Part shown: positions 34,269 to 42,642 of the stretch, piece after piece
Position numbering within the stretch: position 1 is the first letter of the stretch
Layout: each line of letters starts with the position of its first letter
From: Chlamydiota bacterium
Lineage (GTDB): Bacteria; Chlamydiota; Chlamydiia; Chlamydiales; Parachlamydiaceae
Length of the DNA stretch: 51,966 nucleotides
NCBI GenBank assembly: GCA_013286645.1
Contig: JABDFJ010000009.1
Coordinates: forward strand, 1-51,966
Reading direction: 5' to 3'
Notes under the pieces: model-generated
What the model was told of the DNA's origin: nothing
Database searches by the model: none
The model's input: only the letters and a program-made list of their open reading frames with translations
Position numbers and translations under genes: made by a program

Positions 34269-36593
34269 CGCTATTTTTTCTGGAAAAGGTGCCACGATGC
34301 ACGCCTTCGATGTCAACGCATGGATGGTGTCTAACGTATAGGAATCTACTTTCCCTTGTATTGACTCAATATTATTAAATCTTTGCAATAAATATTGAAA
34401 TATTTCCTCCGTAATAAAAGGGGCAACGGGATGTAAAAGTCTTATAATACGACACAGTAGAATAACAAACACTTTAAGTGTATTCTTCCGCTGTGCAACC
34501 TCTCCCTCTTCCAATATAGCTTGAGCATTGTTAAGATATGACACAAGTGTTGAGGTTATAAAGTGGGTGACTTCCCCCATCGCTTTATCAAATTTTAACC
34601 CCTCAAAAGCCCTATCAGTAGTGACAATGACCTTGTTCAGTTTAGTTAGAATAGCACGATCTTCCGACCTTAAGACGATCACATCTAGTCCTTGAGAAAA
34701 CTCCTGGCTGCTTAGTATATCACTTTGATTAAGACAGTTAAATATCGTTCGCACACAATCCCATAACCCATCAAGGCAATTTCTAGCGGCTTCAAAATCG
34801 TTTTTTCCTATATTTATTTCAGGTACATAAGATTTGCAAGATGCTATCGCAAGGCGCAAAGCGTCGACACCAAATTCCTCAATGATTGCTTCAGGTTCAC
34901 TCACATTATTTTTCGATTTAGACATTTTTTCCCAAGTGACATGGACATCTTTGGGTAGCGGCACGCCCAACTCATATTTTTGCGACTCACTGGCAGATAA
35001 ATAAATCATCCGACTTTTGCTTTTTTTCCAATAAGCATTTTTATAAATAATTCCGTGCAGAAAATACTTACACGTTAAAAAGTGCCTCATCATATACTTT
35101 GCGATAAGATTGCGGGCTGGCATAGCAAATAAAATATCATAACCAGACATAGATAGCGTAGTGGGATAGAAACGCCTCAATTCGGCACGCAAATCAGGCC
35201 AATCTAATGCCGGAAAATTAAAAGAATTAAACCAAGTGTTAAAAACATCCTCATCCTGCACCCAATTGTTTGGATCCTTTTTCACCTCTAAAGGGATCTC
35301 ATCAACGTCTTCATGACAAATCATTAACGTTGGTTTCTTGCGGTGATGCCAAACGGGAATGCGATGCCCCCAGTAGATGGATTGACTTATACAGCAATCA
35401 TGCATGTAATCAAGATATCGATCGAATTTTCGCTTATACTTTTTTGGAAGAAAAAGGATTTCCTCCGCTTTGGCTATTTTCTTTAATTTCTCCTTCAACG
35501 CGTTAATACGAATAAACCAATGCCTAGAGATAAATGGCTCGATCACAGCTCGCGAACTATATGAAATCCCTATTTCCCTAACTTTTGAAGTCTTTCGGAC
35601 GAGTAAGCCTTCTTTGTCAATCGCTTTAACAACAGCTTGACGGGCTTCTGCCATGGATAACCCCTCAAAACGACTGTCAATGTGGTTGACTTGACCATTT
35701 GGCAGCATCATATTAATTGGAGTGAGATGATGCTTTAAACCAATTTGATAGCTGATCCAATCGTGAGCAGGGGTCACAAGAAAAATATCTTGATCTTGTG
35801 AATCAACAAGATCATCAACAATGATTTTTACTTCACGTTCGATGATAGGGATCATAGCAACTTTTCCTATCAAATTAGAGCGCTTGTCTTTTGGAGAGAT
35901 GGCTAGAGCACTGCAGCATAAAATCGTTTCTGGACGGTATGTCGAAACTTCTATAAAGTCTTGACATCCCTTTAAAGGGACTTTGAATCGATAAAGAAGC
36001 ACTTTCCGCTTCTCGTAAACCACCTCTTCATCAGAAATTGGAGCTTGGATCACAGGATCCCAATTGACTAATCGATCACTTCGATAGATTAACGCTTCAT
36101 CATACAGCCTTTTGAAGATAGCATTCAAAGCCTTCCGGTGATTCAAATCAAGGGTATAAAACAATTTAGACCAATCGTAAGAGCATCCCAATTGCTTCAA
36201 TTGCTTCAAAATGATGATTTTCTTTTCTTCTGTCCATTTCTGGACATATTTGAGACCTTCCTCTTTCGTGATATCGGTTTTAGTTTTTCCTTTAGCACCT
36301 TTTAAATCTTTTTCCGCCAGATACTGTGCAGCCATGCCCGCATGTTCTGTGCCAGGAACCCATAAAGTTTCATATCCTTTCATTCGCTTCCAGCGAACAA
36401 TCATATCCTGCAAAACAACATTTAAGGTATGGCCCAAATGCAGAGTGCCCGTCAAACTGATAGGTTCCATCACCATGCCAAAAGGAGGCTTTTTTGAGGT
36501 TTTACTCGCCTGAAAAAAACCTTGTTTTTCCCAGAACGAGTACCATTTAGGACCTCTAATATTTTCAACAAACCGTTGCGGAATTTGTTTCAT
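34245..36593 (-). CDS. Divergent valyl-tRNA synthetase-like protein, short C-terminus
   Basis: A 782-residue class I synthetase of the ValS type. The HIGH site reads HLGH (TGTLHLGHTLN near 48-58), WVPGTEHAG replaces the usual WVPGTDHAG, and KMSKS is intact in EKMSKSKNN. The editing domain has RPET but CC where ValS has LGD, and TPAHD is followed by WIS instead of the usual acidic residue, so editing may be weak. The usual C-terminal coiled-coil extension (total about 940) is missing. DNA is clearly AT-rich relative to the men genes. It may be the only ValS or a second, specialised copy; the divergence favours a paralogue. No clear ribosome-binding site. Confidence 0.8.
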   Translation of the reverse strand: MKQIPQRFVENIRGPKWYSFWEKQGFFQASKTSKKPPFGMVMEPISLTGTLHLGHTLNVVLQDMIVRWKRMKGYETLWVPGTEHAGMAAQYLAEKDLKGAKGKTKTDITKEEGLKYVQKWTEEKKIIILKQLKQLGCSYDWSKLFYTLDLNHRKALNAIFKRLYDEALIYRSDRLVNWDPVIQAPISDEEVVYEKRKVLLYRFKVPLKGCQDFIEVSTYRPETILCCSALAISPKDKRSNLIGKVAMIPIIEREVKIIVDDLVDSQDQDIFLVTPAHDWISYQIGLKHHLTPINMMLPNGQVNHIDSRFEGLSMAEARQAVVKAIDKEGLLVRKTSKVREIGISYSSRAVIEPFISRHWFIRINALKEKLKKIAKAEEILFLPKKYKRKFDRYLDYMHDCCISQSIYWGHRIPVWHHRKKPTLMICHEDVDEIPLEVKKDPNNWVQDEDVFNTWFNSFNFPALDWPDLRAELRRFYPTTLSMSGYDILFAMPARNLIAKYMMRHFLTCKYFLHGIIYKNAYWKKSKSRMIYLSASESQKYELGVPLPKDVHVTWEKMSKSKNNVSEPEAIIEEFGVDALRLAIASCKSYVPEINIGKNDFEAARNCLDGLWDCVRTIFNCLNQSDILSSQEFSQGLDVIVLRSEDRAILTKLNKVIVTTDRAFEGLKFDKAMGEVTHFITSTLVSYLNNAQAILEEGEVAQRKNTLKVFVILLCRIIRLLHPVAPFITEEIFQYLLQRFNNIESIQGKVDSYTLDTIHALTSKACIVAPFPEKIALGRRGGR

Positions 36594-36622
36594 AGTATGG
36601 ATAGAGTTTTTTTACTTACGAA

Positions 36623-37312
36623 TTATAAGCAAATGACTCTTTTGCCATTCCATGGCATATCGGGGGCTAGGGGATTATCACCTGTCACACCCATAAATTC
36701 ACTTCTATCCTGGTTAAATATGAATTGATACATCCCCTTGTGATGACCATAAGTCCATTGGCCAGTCAAGAGATTATCTTGCCATTTGCCTTTCAAGGTG
36801 CCCCTTTCATTTGCAAAAATGTATGATCCCATAGCATCATCGCCTTCACTCGAGAGGTGTAAAACACCAAAAGTAGTGATATAGATGCATTCGTAATACG
36901 AACTATTACTTCTTCCTGATATACTTCCATTTTTTGGATTTATAACAACAGTGGCTCTTTGTAATTGGGAAAAGACGCCGTTTTCATTTTTTGCGACAGC
37001 TTCAATGACGATGACGCCAGGCTTAACCGCTTTGCGCTGATAGCTTAGGCCGTTTTCCTCCCAATCTTCGCTTGCAATGCGCCAAAAAACGGTTTTAGGG
37101 GATTGATCACCACTGGGAACGACCTTAGCATGGATGGTGTCGCCAACACTAATCGTCGTATTTTCAACAACCAGGGAGATGACTGGCATTTCATATTTTA
37201 ACCCCTTAAAAGAGGAAGCGGGAGAATCAGCAAAAGCTAAAAGAGACAACATGGCAGTTGTAATTAAGACAACGGTCGCAATCCTTTTAAAATCGTAAAA
37301 TTTACTTGTCAT
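36623..37312 (-). CDS. Secreted protein with Ig-like and beta-rich domains, unknown function
   Basis: A 229-residue protein with a Sec signal (about 1-28, hydrophobic VVLITTAMLSLLAFA). Residues 40-125 look like an Ig-like beta domain (VISLVVENTTISVGDTIHA). Residues 140-225 contain alternating Gly/Trp strands (GTLKGKWQDNLLTGQWTYG) typical of small beta-barrel or lipocalin-like folds. AGGG seven bases before the ATG supports the start. It lies upstream of the ValS-like gene on the same strand, 29 bases apart, so they may share a transcript. I do not recognise the family. Confidence 0.7.
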   Translation of the reverse strand: MTSKFYDFKRIATVVLITTAMLSLLAFADSPASSFKGLKYEMPVISLVVENTTISVGDTIHAKVVPSGDQSPKTVFWRIASEDWEENGLSYQRKAVKPGVIVIEAVAKNENGVFSQLQRATVVINPKNGSISGRSNSSYYECIYITTFGVLHLSSEGDDAMGSYIFANERGTLKGKWQDNLLTGQWTYGHHKGMYQFIFNQDRSEFMGVTGDNPLAPDMPWNGKRVICL

Positions 37313-37421
37313 TTTAATCCCTAGTTAAGTTTTTGTATTGGCTGGCTTCTCTCTTATGAGCACAACTCTAAAGTTGTCCATCACGAGGATTAAGAATTCG
37401 TTTTTATATGTAAACCCTCTC

Positions 37422-37450
37422 GCCTAAAAAAAACAAATATTTTTTTAGGC
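37422..37450. terminator. A/T-flanked hairpin in the divergent gap 37313-37559
   Basis: GCCTAAAAAAA (37422-37432) pairs exactly with TTTTTTTAGGC (37440-37450). It has the form of a terminator, but it lies between two divergent genes where no transcript should end, so it may be a regulatory stem or a relic. The rest of this 247-base gap is AT-rich, with promoters expected for both sides. Confidence 0.5.
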
Positions 37451-37559
37451 AGCGAATTATGAACGCTTCATCTCTTTTCCAATTCCGTTGCAAATAAACA
37501 AAACATCTAATAAAATATTCTTGTTTAATATTAATAATATCTACTAAATTCGAGGCATA

Positions 37560-38360
37560 ATGCATCTAAATCTATTCAAAACCTCTTTATTTTACTTAAG
37601 CTTTTGTTTCGCCATGCTTACTCTAAACATCATCACTATTGACGCTGCAGCGGCAACAAGCAGCAAAATCTTCGACAATGAAGCTGAAGTGACACTACAA
37701 CAAAATCCAGAAACGTCCCTCTCAACTGTCCTCGAACAGTTCGAAGCCAAAGGTGGCACCCTCATCCGGCTAGCTGATGATGCTACGCCATTTCAATTTT
37801 TGATGAACGATGTGATCTTTCCTTCGTGTTCCGGAGGAAATAACCGCTCACAAACATTATACGCTGTGCTAAGTCCGTATGCCGACAAAATCGTCATCAA
37901 CCTGCCTTATGCCACCCGCTATGGTTTTGATCCGTATAATAACCAAACCAATTGGGTCAATAATCACCTACCAACAAACGATGAATTCGAGCTATGGGCC
38001 GGAACACCCAAACAAACCAAATTCGCTTGGAAAGAATTTGCTGCTTGGCTAGGGAAAACTGAGGCTACTGAAGAAGAGCTAGCCGTGATGCGCGAATACC
38101 ACAATCGAGAATACTTCAGCCCCTCCCTTCCTGAAGGCACCAGAAGAATCTATATCACCTTTGCCCAAAACGCCCACGTGCATCTTTATAGATTAGCACA
38201 AACCAATGACTCACTAGAAAATGTCTTTCTATTATACTATCCAATGCCCGATTTGATTTGCACTCCTCACCCGGAGTGGCATACCAAGCCGCAAGCTCAG
38301 AAAGCTTATGTTGAGCTTTCAGCTCTTCTAAGACTATTTTTAGACTTTAGTCAGCTATAG
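37560..38360 (+). CDS. Secreted CX5R phosphatase-like protein
   Basis: A 266-residue protein with a signal peptide (about 1-32). Residues about 85-102 read VIFPSCSGGNNRSQTLYAVL, which contains a C-x5-R-S loop (Cys90, Arg96, Ser97) placed after a beta strand and before a helix, as in the low-molecular-weight tyrosine phosphatases. A candidate acid, Asp124 in FDPYNN, and a C-terminal PHPEWHTKPQAQKAYVEL helix also resemble that fold. It is not a standard family member, since the sequence is otherwise unfamiliar. GAGG five bases before the ATG supports the start. It overlaps convergent nagA by 14 bases. A secreted phosphatase would be a good effector candidate; activity is inference. Confidence 0.65.
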   Translation: MHLNLFKTSLFYLSFCFAMLTLNIITIDAAAATSSKIFDNEAEVTLQQNPETSLSTVLEQFEAKGGTLIRLADDATPFQFLMNDVIFPSCSGGNNRSQTLYAVLSPYADKIVINLPYATRYGFDPYNNQTNWVNNHLPTNDEFELWAGTPKQTKFAWKEFAAWLGKTEATEEELAVMREYHNREYFSPSLPEGTRRIYITFAQNAHVHLYRLAQTNDSLENVFLLYYPMPDLICTPHPEWHTKPQAQKAYVELSALLRLFLDFSQL

Positions 38361-39492
38361 AGACTGAAACACCTCGGGCATAGCAGGCCTGCAGATTAAG
38401 GTCCGAATCTAAAATGATTAAATCCGCATCGGCACCAATTTGCAAGGTGCCTTTGCGCCCTTCCATCCCCAACACCCGCGCTGGCTTTAATGCAGCCGCT
38501 TCCAACACTTCAACCACACTAGCACGAGTGTACATACGCAAATTGCGCACCATTTGGTCTATCCCCACCACACTGCCAGCCAGCATCTTAGTCCCTGCAA
38601 TTAATGCTCGACCTCCACTTGTATCGACCTGCTGATCGGCCAAGTAACAACCTCCACAAGGAGCTCCCAAAGCAGCCATGGCATCACTCACCAAGAAAAG
38701 TCCCTCAGGCTGACAACGCCAAGCTAATGACACAGCTAAAGGATCAACATGCTCTCCATCAACAATTATGCTGTAGGGAAAACCTGGGCGATTCAAAACC
38801 ACACCGATGATGCCAGGAGCACGGTGATGAAATGTCGCCATAGCATTAAATAAATGCGTCACCATGCTAACACCAGCTTCTATTGCCCGCTCCAACTGTT
38901 GAGCACTTGCCATAGTATGGCCTGCAGCTGCCACGATCCCCCGTTTCTTTAACCATTTAATCCATTCCAACGCATGGGGCAATTCTGGAGCTAATGTCAC
39001 CAACTTGACCCCTTGCATATCCCCATAACAATCCGCTGGCGTCACAAACTCTTCGCATGAACGGACCTTGCCCGCGCTATGGGCTTTGGCCTGCGAGGGA
39101 CTAAAACAAGGGCCTTCCAGATGTATTCCTAGTAATTCAGCTCCTTTGGTCTTTCCGATTTGCTTTTGTAAAACAGGTAGATTACGCTGGTATTCCTCGA
39201 GATTGGCCGAGATGACCGTAGCTAAAAATGAGGTCACACCATAGCGGCCCATGCGCATAGCAATGTCACCCACCTTCTCTGGGTTGGAAGTGATATCACA
39301 GCCGAACATCCCATTGATCTGTAAATCGATATAACCGGGAGCTAACAAATTGCCTTTTAAATCGACAACATGCGCCGCCTCAGATTGTGCAGGAATAATT
39401 TTCCCCTCGTTTATCCATAACTCTCCATCCTCGATACGATGGTTGCGCAATATTTTGCCGTTATAAAAATGTATCGCATTTGCAATCCCCAT
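38347..39492 (-). CDS. nagA: N-acetylglucosamine-6-phosphate deacetylase
   Basis: A 381-residue metal-dependent hydrolase that converts GlcNAc-6-P to GlcN-6-P in amino-sugar recycling. Seen: DLQINGMFGCD near the N-terminus, IHLEGPCFSP (metal-binding Glu near 127), AAGHTMA and THLFNAM (metal-binding His), and LVSDAM with the catalytic Asp (near 272). Length is normal. It stands alone on minus between the convergent phosphatase-like gene and divergent ubiE. The gap to ubiE is 96 bases. Confidence 0.93.
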   Translation of the reverse strand: MGIANAIHFYNGKILRNHRIEDGELWINEGKIIPAQSEAAHVVDLKGNLLAPGYIDLQINGMFGCDITSNPEKVGDIAMRMGRYGVTSFLATVISANLEEYQRNLPVLQKQIGKTKGAELLGIHLEGPCFSPSQAKAHSAGKVRSCEEFVTPADCYGDMQGVKLVTLAPELPHALEWIKWLKKRGIVAAAGHTMASAQQLERAIEAGVSMVTHLFNAMATFHHRAPGIIGVVLNRPGFPYSIIVDGEHVDPLAVSLAWRCQPEGLFLVSDAMAALGAPCGGCYLADQQVDTSGGRALIAGTKMLAGSVVGIDQMVRNLRMYTRASVVEVLEAAALKPARVLGMEGRKGTLQIGADADLIILDSDLNLQACYARGVSVSIAD

Positions 39493-39588
39493 AGCCCCTA
39501 TTTCCTCTGTATTCTTTATTCCTCTTTCACTATTCTTCGTCCTTAATAGATTTTATGTCGACATTTCTCTATAGGATGATACCTAAGC

Positions 39589-40317
39589 ATGCAAACATAC
39601 AACAAAAATAACCCAAGCTCTATTCAAGCTCTTTTCAATAGCATTGCAAAGCAATACGACAAAACAAATGCCGTGCTTTCCTTTCAAATGCACAAGAAAT
39701 GGAACAAAGCCCTCATCCAGCAAGTGCTCATTCCTTCCAAACCAAAAGTCTTACTTGATCTATGTTGTGGTACAGGGGCTATTGCCTTTGAATATCTACA
39801 GCAAGCCCAACATGCCGTCCGAGCACATCTACTCGATTTTTCAGAGGGCATGCTAGCACATGCCAAAGAGAGATCCAAAGCTTATTGGATCGATAGACAT
39901 TCCATCGACTATCTACAAGCGGACGCACAGTGCATCCCCTTACCTGATCATAGCGTGGATTGTGCAACCATCGCCTATGGCATACGCAACGTCAAACATC
40001 CCCAGCAATGTATCCATGATGTTTTCCGCGTGCTAAAGCCAGGTGGAACCTTCGGTATCCTAGAACTTACGCAACCAGAGCAGCCCTTATTGCGCTTTGG
40101 ACACCACATCTACCTACGCACAGTTCTCCCTATCATGGGAAAATTTCTCACATCGAATCGTGAAGCCTACCAATATCTATGCAATAGCATCAACACCTTC
40201 ATCCCACCACAAGAGCTTAAGCGTCAGTTACAAGAAGCAAGTTTTCAAGCCATCCAACACATCCCTCTCCTAGGCGGAATTGCCACCCTCCTCATCGCCA
40301 AAAAAACTCATCAATGA
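39589..40317 (+). CDS. ubiE: Demethylmenaquinone methyltransferase (UbiE/MenG)
   Basis: A 242-residue SAM-dependent methyltransferase that carries out the last step of menaquinone synthesis, methylating demethylmenaquinone. Motifs: LFNSIAKQYDKTNAVLSF at the N-terminus, LLDLCCGTGAIAFEYL (motif I), YGIRNVKHPQQC (UbiE signature region) and VLKPGGTFGILEL. It is on the plus strand opposite to the men genes, separated from menE by repeats and a small gene. With menA-F and menH in the window it completes the pathway. MenG is the better functional name, since the men pathway is present and no ubiquinone genes are seen. Confidence 0.92.
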   Translation: MQTYNKNNPSSIQALFNSIAKQYDKTNAVLSFQMHKKWNKALIQQVLIPSKPKVLLDLCCGTGAIAFEYLQQAQHAVRAHLLDFSEGMLAHAKERSKAYWIDRHSIDYLQADAQCIPLPDHSVDCATIAYGIRNVKHPQQCIHDVFRVLKPGGTFGILELTQPEQPLLRFGHHIYLRTVLPIMGKFLTSNREAYQYLCNSINTFIPPQELKRQLQEASFQAIQHIPLLGGIATLLIAKKTHQ

Positions 40318-40333
40318 ACGGCTACAAAGATCA

Positions 40334-40450
40334 GCAGTTCCCGCTAAAAAAAACCGTGCCCATGCCCTTGCCCGAAAATATGGGACTTTACGAAAAAAAT
40401 GTTGTTAAAGTGATTGCTTTTCCTTGAGAAAGTTTATCAACGGGAACTAC
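40334..40450. repeat. Element with AGTTCCCG ends and GTGCCC words
   Basis: GCAGTTCCCG (40334-40343) is inverted, with one change, at 40441-40450. The inside carries a GTGCCC-word segment (40356-40374) like that of the lpdA-flanking elements, then AT-rich DNA. The ends match the element at 23625-23696, which has different filler. It lies in the 709-base gene-free stretch 40318-41026. Confidence 0.6.
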
Positions 40451-40476
40451 TATACAAGTACATATTCACGGGGTTG

Positions 40477-40885
40477 TGTAGCTTGCCGCGGTAGCGGCCT
40501 AAGAGATTAGCCCCGGGTGGAGCGATTAGCGGAACCTGGGGTATTGGAAAAAAAAATACCAGCCCCGGTAGGGGCGTAAGAAAGCTCGTGGTAATAGATT
40601 TTACCTAAACGCCTTCTTACGCCCCTACCGGGGCTATATCGTTTCTTTAAGAACCCCGGGCTCCGCTAATCGCTCCACCCGGGGCTAATCTCTTAGGCCG
40701 CTACCCAGGATGGGCAAAAATCGTCAGCGCGCGGGCTTTGGCGTCTTTTTCGCCATATTCAGAAAGTTATAAATCATTAACCAACACGTGGTTAAATGAT
40801 TTACAACTTTCTGAATCTGACAAAAAATACGCTCAAATCCCGGCTGCTGCCAATTTTTGCCCATCCTGTACCGCGGCAGGCTGCA
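40477..40885. repeat. Cloverleaf-like nested inverted repeat
   Basis: The outer stem (40477-40493 with 40869-40885, 15 of 17) encloses two branches. Branch 1 is a perfect 44-bp stem (40490-40533 with 40662-40705) that partly shares bases with the outer stem and holds a perfect 22-bp hairpin (40561-40582 with 40614-40635). Branch 2 is a perfect 15-bp stem (40707-40721 with 40853-40867) holding a hairpin of 27 of 28 (40757-40783 with 40789-40816). The DNA is GC-rich in branch 1. No coding sense found; small frames inside are by-products. After it, 40886-41026 is AT-rich with the next promoter likely. Confidence 0.85.
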
Positions 40886-41026
40886 TACCTGTGCGTTTCG
40901 GACAATGCCCTGAACAAGTAACTCACTGAAACCGTTAATTTTGCTTTTCATCATCTGTTTATTGCATAAAATCAACCTAACCGATTATATTATTAAACAA
41001 AGAAAAACTAATATAAACGGATAACT

Positions 41027-41350
41027 ATGTTATTGAAAAACAAATTCACCTCATTAATTTGTATATTCATTATCTGCGCTACAAATTTCCTTGCAGCGCA
41101 CGAAGACCAGAGCCCAAACGAGCATGTAGCCCACAAAAAACTCGAGAAAATCGACAAAAAGCTATCTAAACTGTTATGTAAAAAGCACAAAATTGTATCC
41201 AAGGTCAATGCAAAGCTCACCCCGGAAAAACAAGCTAAGCTCACCGAACGGATAGCAAATAGCAACAAGTTGAGTGATTCCCAGAAGGCGGGTGCAATGG
41301 ATGCCCTAGACCAAGCCACAGCAGAGCTTGAAAAAGCTACAAAAGAATAG
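41027..41350 (+). CDS. Small secreted basic helical protein
   Basis: A 107-residue protein with a Sec signal (about 1-23, FTSLICIFIICATNFLAA, cleavage after LAA). The mature part is Lys-rich and alpha-helical with a coiled-coil tendency (KKLEKIDKKLSKLLCKKHK; a single Cys). GGA lies six bases before the ATG. I do not recognise a family; length and composition resemble small periplasmic chaperone-like or structural proteins. It sits alone between the nested repeat and the hairpin at the end of menE. Confidence 0.65.
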   Translation: MLLKNKFTSLICIFIICATNFLAAHEDQSPNEHVAHKKLEKIDKKLSKLLCKKHKIVSKVNAKLTPEKQAKLTERIANSNKLSDSQKAGAMDALDQATAELEKATKE

Positions 41351-41380
41351 TCATTACTTACCCTTTAAGCGTTAAACGAG

Positions 41381-41518
41381 AAAAGGGACCTAAAGAGGTA
41401 ATTGCATAAGTCCCGTTTATCGCTTTTTGGCGCTTTTGCCAATCTTCGCCATTTTGCCAAAATCATCCAAAAATCGATTAAACGGGACTTATGCAATTAC
41501 CTCTAAAGGTCCTTTTTT
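41381..41518. repeat. 40-bp inverted repeat enclosing 59 bases; overlaps the menE stop
   Basis: Arms 41381-41419 and 41479-41518 are complementary with two or three changes, flanked by A and T runs. Between two convergent genes it should serve as a bidirectional terminator. The right arm contains the last codons (KKDL) and TAG of menE, so coding and hairpin DNA are shared. The outer end carries a GGACCT word like the 367 and 13847 elements. Confidence 0.75.
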
Positions 41519-42642
41519 ATAGAAGTCTGCAGCAAGAGTTGTTTCCGCAAAACTTTTTTAAGTGGAGAACGAGGAATTTCAGCTACACAATGCACCTGTC
41601 TAATGCGTTCAAAAGGTAACACTCGGGTATCGAATTGCTTTACAATATCCTGTGCATCTTCCCCACTTTCGGCAGCGATAGCCAAATGCACAACATGTCC
41701 TAAGCGTGCGTCAGGAAAAGGCAACACAGCCACATCATGTAAAAAACCTGATGACAAGCGGATATCGTCCAAAATAGTTTCTAACCGCCGCATATCGACG
41801 CTCTCCCCTCCAATCTTAATGAAATGCGCTCCTCGACTGATGCTCTTAATTTGTCCGTGATCAATGACAGCTTTGTCTTCAGTCACAAACCACCCCAGCT
41901 GTTTAGGATCGATAAACTCAAAATCATCCTGTTCGATAGAAAGATAACCGCTCAATAAAGCATTGCTCTTGATTTCTAGATAACCTTGTGCTGTAAGCGC
42001 TATTTCAACATGTGACAATGGCACCAATGTCGGGAATTGCTTTTCCTTCCACGAATCCAAAGCAGCTGTAGCTACTTGTGAAGCACACTCTGTTAAACCG
42101 TAACTCGGCAGCAAAGGCCATCCTAGTGCCACAGCTTCAGCATACAACCCTTCACTAAGCGCGCCCCCCCCCACTACCACCGCCCTGACACTTTTAGGAG
42201 AACAAATTTTGTGCGCAACAATATCAAAAACTTGTGCCGGCACAACAGCTGTCAATGTCGCCTTTGCAGCAATCAGCTGCTCAACAAATCCTTCCACTTG
42301 CCAGCGCCCTGCTTGACCTTTGTAAGGCACAACCTGTGACTCACTCAAAAAGCTTCTCGCCCAAATGCTCAACCCACCCACATGATAGATGGGCAAAGGG
42401 TTGAACCATATGTCTGCGGCTTGGACTTGCAAATGCGCATTGACCCCTTGTGCTGAAACTAATATAGCTTGTTTCGAGAGAGCAACCCATTTCATCTGCC
42501 CACTTGAACCTGACGTGGCCAACCATAGATGTCCATCCAAACCTCCTACTTGTCCAACAACCTCGCGCAAGCGGCGCTGCTCCTCTTCAGGTATGCGTGG
42601 ATTGATCAAAATGTCGCTAACAGAGGAATTCCAATCGATCAT
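41503..42642 (-). CDS. menE: o-Succinylbenzoate-CoA ligase
   Basis: A 379-residue adenylate-forming enzyme that makes o-succinylbenzoyl-CoA. Seen: the P-loop-like ATSGSSGQMKWVALS (about 41-55), SYGLTECAS and the C-terminal RSPLKKVLRK with the catalytic Lys. I chose ATG 42642, which overlaps the menC stop in ATGA form and has AAGGAG five bases upstream; starts up to 42684 are in frame but inferior. It is the last gene of menA-menC-menE. It is shorter than many MenE proteins (about 450), mainly through a reduced N-terminal part. Confidence 0.9.
   Translation of the reverse strand: MIDWNSSVSDILINPRIPEEEQRRLREVVGQVGGLDGHLWLATSGSSGQMKWVALSKQAILVSAQGVNAHLQVQAADIWFNPLPIYHVGGLSIWARSFLSESQVVPYKGQAGRWQVEGFVEQLIAAKATLTAVVPAQVFDIVAHKICSPKSVRAVVVGGGALSEGLYAEAVALGWPLLPSYGLTECASQVATAALDSWKEKQFPTLVPLSHVEIALTAQGYLEIKSNALLSGYLSIEQDDFEFIDPKQLGWFVTEDKAVIDHGQIKSISRGAHFIKIGGESVDMRRLETILDDIRLSSGFLHDVAVLPFPDARLGHVVHLAIAAESGEDAQDIVKQFDTRVLPFERIRQVHCVAEIPRSPLKKVLRKQLLLQTSIKKDL

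Noticed and set aside
34245-36593. ValS-like gene as a pseudogene
   Set aside because: The frame is intact over 782 codons, and HIGH-like and KMSKS motifs are kept, so it is more likely a diverged functional copy.
40724-40975. Open frames on both strands within the cloverleaf repeat
   Set aside because: They are produced by the palindromic arms. No start signal or domain is seen, and I found no transposase motifs.
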